DNA of 7,752 bases from Actinomycetota bacterium (GTDB lineage: Bacteria; Actinomycetota; Actinomycetes; S36-B12): assembly GCA_003506065.1 (NCBI GenBank), contig DNXA01000109.1, positions 1 to 7,752 of the forward strand, given 5' to 3'. Position 1 is the first letter of the stretch, and the number at the start of each line of letters is the position of its first letter. The notes beneath the pieces are model-generated. The model saw only the letters and a list, made by a program, of their open reading frames with translations. It ran no database searches and was not told the DNA's origin. The position numbers and the translations under genes were made by a program. Below are positions 6,216-7,752 of the stretch, piece by piece.

Positions 6216-7117
6216 GCTCGTCCGCAACAGGTGCGGTTCTTGGCCTGTTGGGTGCGATCGGGCTGACTTTGGTGATTTCCCGATTGCTCGTGCTTCGCCC
6301 ACCTTCCATGCTTGAGCGCATCGCTCCGTTCGTGCCACCAACTGCGCAACTGCACTCGCGCGTCAGGGCGGTGCCTGGCGTGGGCGAGGTCCTGATGGCA
6401 CTGCTTCGCCCGATGCTGGACATCAAGATGGCAAAGGAACCGCTCGAACTCAGGCTCGCCAACGCTGGAAGAATCGGCGTGGATCGCTACCGGATCGATC
6501 AGGCGAGTGCGATAGGCATTGGGGCCACAGGTGGGGCGATCCTCGGAAGCCTGCTTGTTGCACGAGGGGCATCCCCTGTGTGTCTACCGCTTCTCATCTG
6601 CTCTGGAGCCCTTGCAGGAGCGATGTGCATAGACCGCCTGCTTTCCCACGGCATTCGTATTCGCAAGGAGCAATTGGCGCGCGAGTTGCCTGCGGTGGCC
6701 GAGCTGCTGGCCTTTGCTGTGGCCGCAGGCGAGTCACCGGCGGCGGCTGTTGAACGAGTGTGCAGCACTGTGGGTGGCGAGTTATCGAAGGAGTTCGATC
6801 GGTGCCTCGCCGATGTGCGCAGCGGTCAGTCTCTGGATCTAGCACTTGGCTCACTTGCAGCTCGAGCGGGCAGTCCCGAAGTCGAGCGCTTCATTGATGC
6901 AGTCGTCATCGCTATGGAGCGCGGGTCCCCACTGGCCGAGGTGCTTCGAGCACAAGCCGCTGATGTGCGGGCTGCTGACCGCAGGTCACTGATGGAAATG
7001 GCCAGCCGCAAGGAAGTGGCGATGCTCATCCCTGTTGTCTTTCTCATCCTGCCAACGGTTGTCCTCGTCGCTGTGTTTCCCGGAATGCAAGGACTCCAAC
7101 TCGTGGTGCGTTCGTAA
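6212..7117 (+). CDS. tadC: TadC-like type II secretion system F domain membrane protein
   Basis: A second T2SSF-domain membrane protein, 301 residues from the GTG at 6212. Apparent membrane segments are at 8-26, 99-116, 122-142 and 269-290. The F domain covers about 160-285: it opens with RELPAVAELLAFAVAAGESP (158-177) and closes with a conserved MEMASRKEVAMLIPVVFL (261-278). The frame is open further upstream and an ATG at 6047 would give 356 residues. That start would overlap tadB by 169 bases and add a non-hydrophobic Cys/Arg/Ser-rich stretch unlike TadC. The GTG at 6212, overlapping the tadB stop as GTGA, is far more plausible. With TadB it would form the membrane platform driven by TadA. 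Eleven to fourteen bases later the pilin-like gene follows. Confidence 0.92.
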   Translation: MSSSATGAVLGLLGAIGLTLVISRLLVLRPPSMLERIAPFVPPTAQLHSRVRAVPGVGEVLMALLRPMLDIKMAKEPLELRLANAGRIGVDRYRIDQASAIGIGATGGAILGSLLVARGASPVCLPLLICSGALAGAMCIDRLLSHGIRIRKEQLARELPAVAELLAFAVAAGESPAAAVERVCSTVGGELSKEFDRCLADVRSGQSLDLALGSLAARAGSPEVERFIDAVVIAMERGSPLAEVLRAQAADVRAADRRSLMEMASRKEVAMLIPVVFLILPTVVLVAVFPGMQGLQLVVRS

Positions 7118-7120
7118 CCA

Positions 7121-7126
7121 AAGGAG
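7121..7126 (+). promoter_or_regulatory. Strong Shine-Dalgarno (AAGGAG) of the pilin-like gene
   Basis: AAGGAG lies five bases before the ATG at 7132 and only two before the ATG at 7129, so it favours 7132. It is the only near-consensus ribosome site among the Tad genes here. The others rely on overlapping or nearly adjacent stops and starts. This fits higher translation of the small subunit. Confidence 0.7.
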
Positions 7127-7131
7127 AAATG

Positions 7132-7353
7132 ATGCTGAACAAACTGACCCTCGGATGGTGTGCCTTGGTTGCGTCGGCAGACCAATGGGCCTTTGCCTTG
7201 CGATCCAAAGACAACGAGCGGGGTGATGTCCCAGGTTGGGTCCTGGTGGCCGTCATGACTGCCGGGCTGGTGACTGCAATCTGGTTGGTGGCAGATGACG
7301 CGTTGACCTCGGTATTCGATCGGGCGATGTCGAGTATCTCGATTCACTCGTAG
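7132..7353 (+). CDS. Small Flp-pilin-like protein of the Tad cluster, lacking Glu+5
   Basis: A 73-residue protein located where Tad operons encode the Flp pilin, between tadC and tadE. It has a hydrophilic leader of about 31 residues ending Asp-Asn-Glu-Arg-Gly, then DVPGWVLVAVMTAGLVTAIW (32-51), a pilin-like hydrophobic segment, and a short amphipathic tail to residue 73. If class-III peptidase cleaves after Gly31, as the layout suggests, position +5 of the mature protein is Trp36 instead of the Glu conserved in Flp pilins and present in the neighbouring TadE. Size and topology match Flp subunits, and I have a weak memory of similar Arg-Gly-Asp-Val-Pro-Gly-Trp proteins beside actinobacterial Tad genes. 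It is probably the major subunit or an accessory one, but cleavage and assembly are inference. The start at 7132 is chosen over 7129 for better Shine-Dalgarno spacing. Confidence 0.8.
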   Translation: MLNKLTLGWCALVASADQWAFALRSKDNERGDVPGWVLVAVMTAGLVTAIWLVADDALTSVFDRAMSSISIHS

Positions 7354-7357
7354 CCGT

Positions 7358-7750
7358 ATGAGAAATCTTCGACGACGGCTGGAAACTGAGCGCGGAAGTT
7401 CGGTTGTCGAATTTGTGCTTGTCGCCCCGCTGCTCGTCGGTGTTGCTCTTGTCGTACTTCAGTTTGCCCTTGCACTGCACGTTCGATCAACCATGACTGC
7501 AGCGGCTGCCGAAGGCGCGCGAGTTGCAGCCCTTGCTGGTTCGCAACTCGACATGGGTGAACGTCGAACACGTGAACTGCTTGATGGAAATCTCGCGGCA
7601 AGTCTTGTGACCAGCATCCGAGCGACTCGTGTGGTTGAGCACGGCATTGTGATGACGAGGGTCCAGATTGAAGCCAGGTTGCCTTTGCTGGGCATGCTGG
7701 GTCCTGCATCGATGAACGTCACTGGACATGCACTCCAGGAGCACGCATGA
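7358..7750 (+). CDS. tadE: TadE-like pseudopilin
   Basis: A 130-residue TadE-family protein, a minor pseudopilin of Tad pili processed by the prepilin peptidase. The leader is short, basic and Arg-rich (1-13, ending Glu-Arg-Gly). Then comes SSVVEFVLVAPLLVGVALVV with the canonical Glu18 at +5 after Gly13, and a single hydrophobic helix to about residue 42. The following segment has the family's Ala-rich AAAAEGARVAAL (48-59). The C-terminal 70 residues would be the extracytoplasmic domain. The ATG is four bases after the stop of the pilin-like gene and has no Shine-Dalgarno, so translation is probably coupled. Its stop overlaps an ATG of the next frame (ATGA at 7747-7750). It could equally be labelled TadF, but the canonical motif and its place after the pilin favour TadE. 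Confidence 0.9.
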   Translation: MRNLRRRLETERGSSVVEFVLVAPLLVGVALVVLQFALALHVRSTMTAAAAEGARVAALAGSQLDMGERRTRELLDGNLAASLVTSIRATRVVEHGIVMTRVQIEARLPLLGMLGPASMNVTGHALQEHA

Positions 7751-7752
7751 AT
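7747..7752 (+). CDS. Start of the next Tad-cluster gene (truncated by window end)
   Basis: ATG AAT begins inside the tadE stop in an ATGA overlap, the same coupling style seen earlier in the operon. Only two codons are present, so the product cannot be identified. By analogy with other actinobacterial clusters it may be a second TadE/TadG-like or secreted pilus protein. Confidence 0.4.

Overview
The window looks like chromosomal DNA from an actinobacterium (Actinomycetota). The base composition is moderately GC-rich. A DUF3107 protein, an RhlE-type DEAD-box helicase and an orphan ParA ATPase lie together, an association I recall from mycobacteria (the Rv3208A to Rv3213c neighbourhood of M. 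tuberculosis). The Tad/Flp cluster has the compact layout of Gram-positive actinobacteria, with no secretin or other outer-membrane parts in view. I cannot place the organism below phylum.

Left part (1-3107), mostly minus strand. A small RsbW-like HATPase domain protein (34-444, minus) is divergent from a ParA-family ATPase (437-1201, plus), and their longest possible reading frames overlap at the start codons. ParA is convergent with the DEAD-box RNA helicase (minus), with one base between the stop codons. The helicase has no ATG, GTG or TTG start that preserves the front of its Q motif. A CTG codon at 2675 behind a GGGAG Shine-Dalgarno does preserve it. Upstream of the helicase on the same strand is the 73-residue DUF3107 gene.

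Middle (3108-4101). An alpha/beta hydrolase with a complete Ser-Asp-His triad starts at a GTG that looks leaderless. The roughly 100-base gap after it holds a DnaA-box-like nonamer and no convincing terminator.

Right part (4102-7752), plus strand. This is a Tad (tight adherence/type IVc pilus) operon: tadA/cpaF ATPase, tadB and tadC membrane platform proteins, a 73-residue pilin-like protein, tadE pseudopilin, and the first codons of another gene. Genes overlap by 1 to 4 bases or sit within a few bases of each other. The exception is the pilin-like gene, which has its own strong AAGGAG ribosome site. TadA would power assembly and TadB/TadC would form the inner-membrane platform. The small protein and TadE would be the major and minor subunits. 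TadZ/CpaE, the prepilin peptidase and CpaB are not seen here.

I found no mobile elements, RNA genes, CRISPR arrays or clearly novel multi-gene system. The most unusual points are the probable CTG start of the helicase, the pilin-like protein lacking the conserved Glu at +5, and the HATPase protein that seems to lack its nucleotide-binding Asp.
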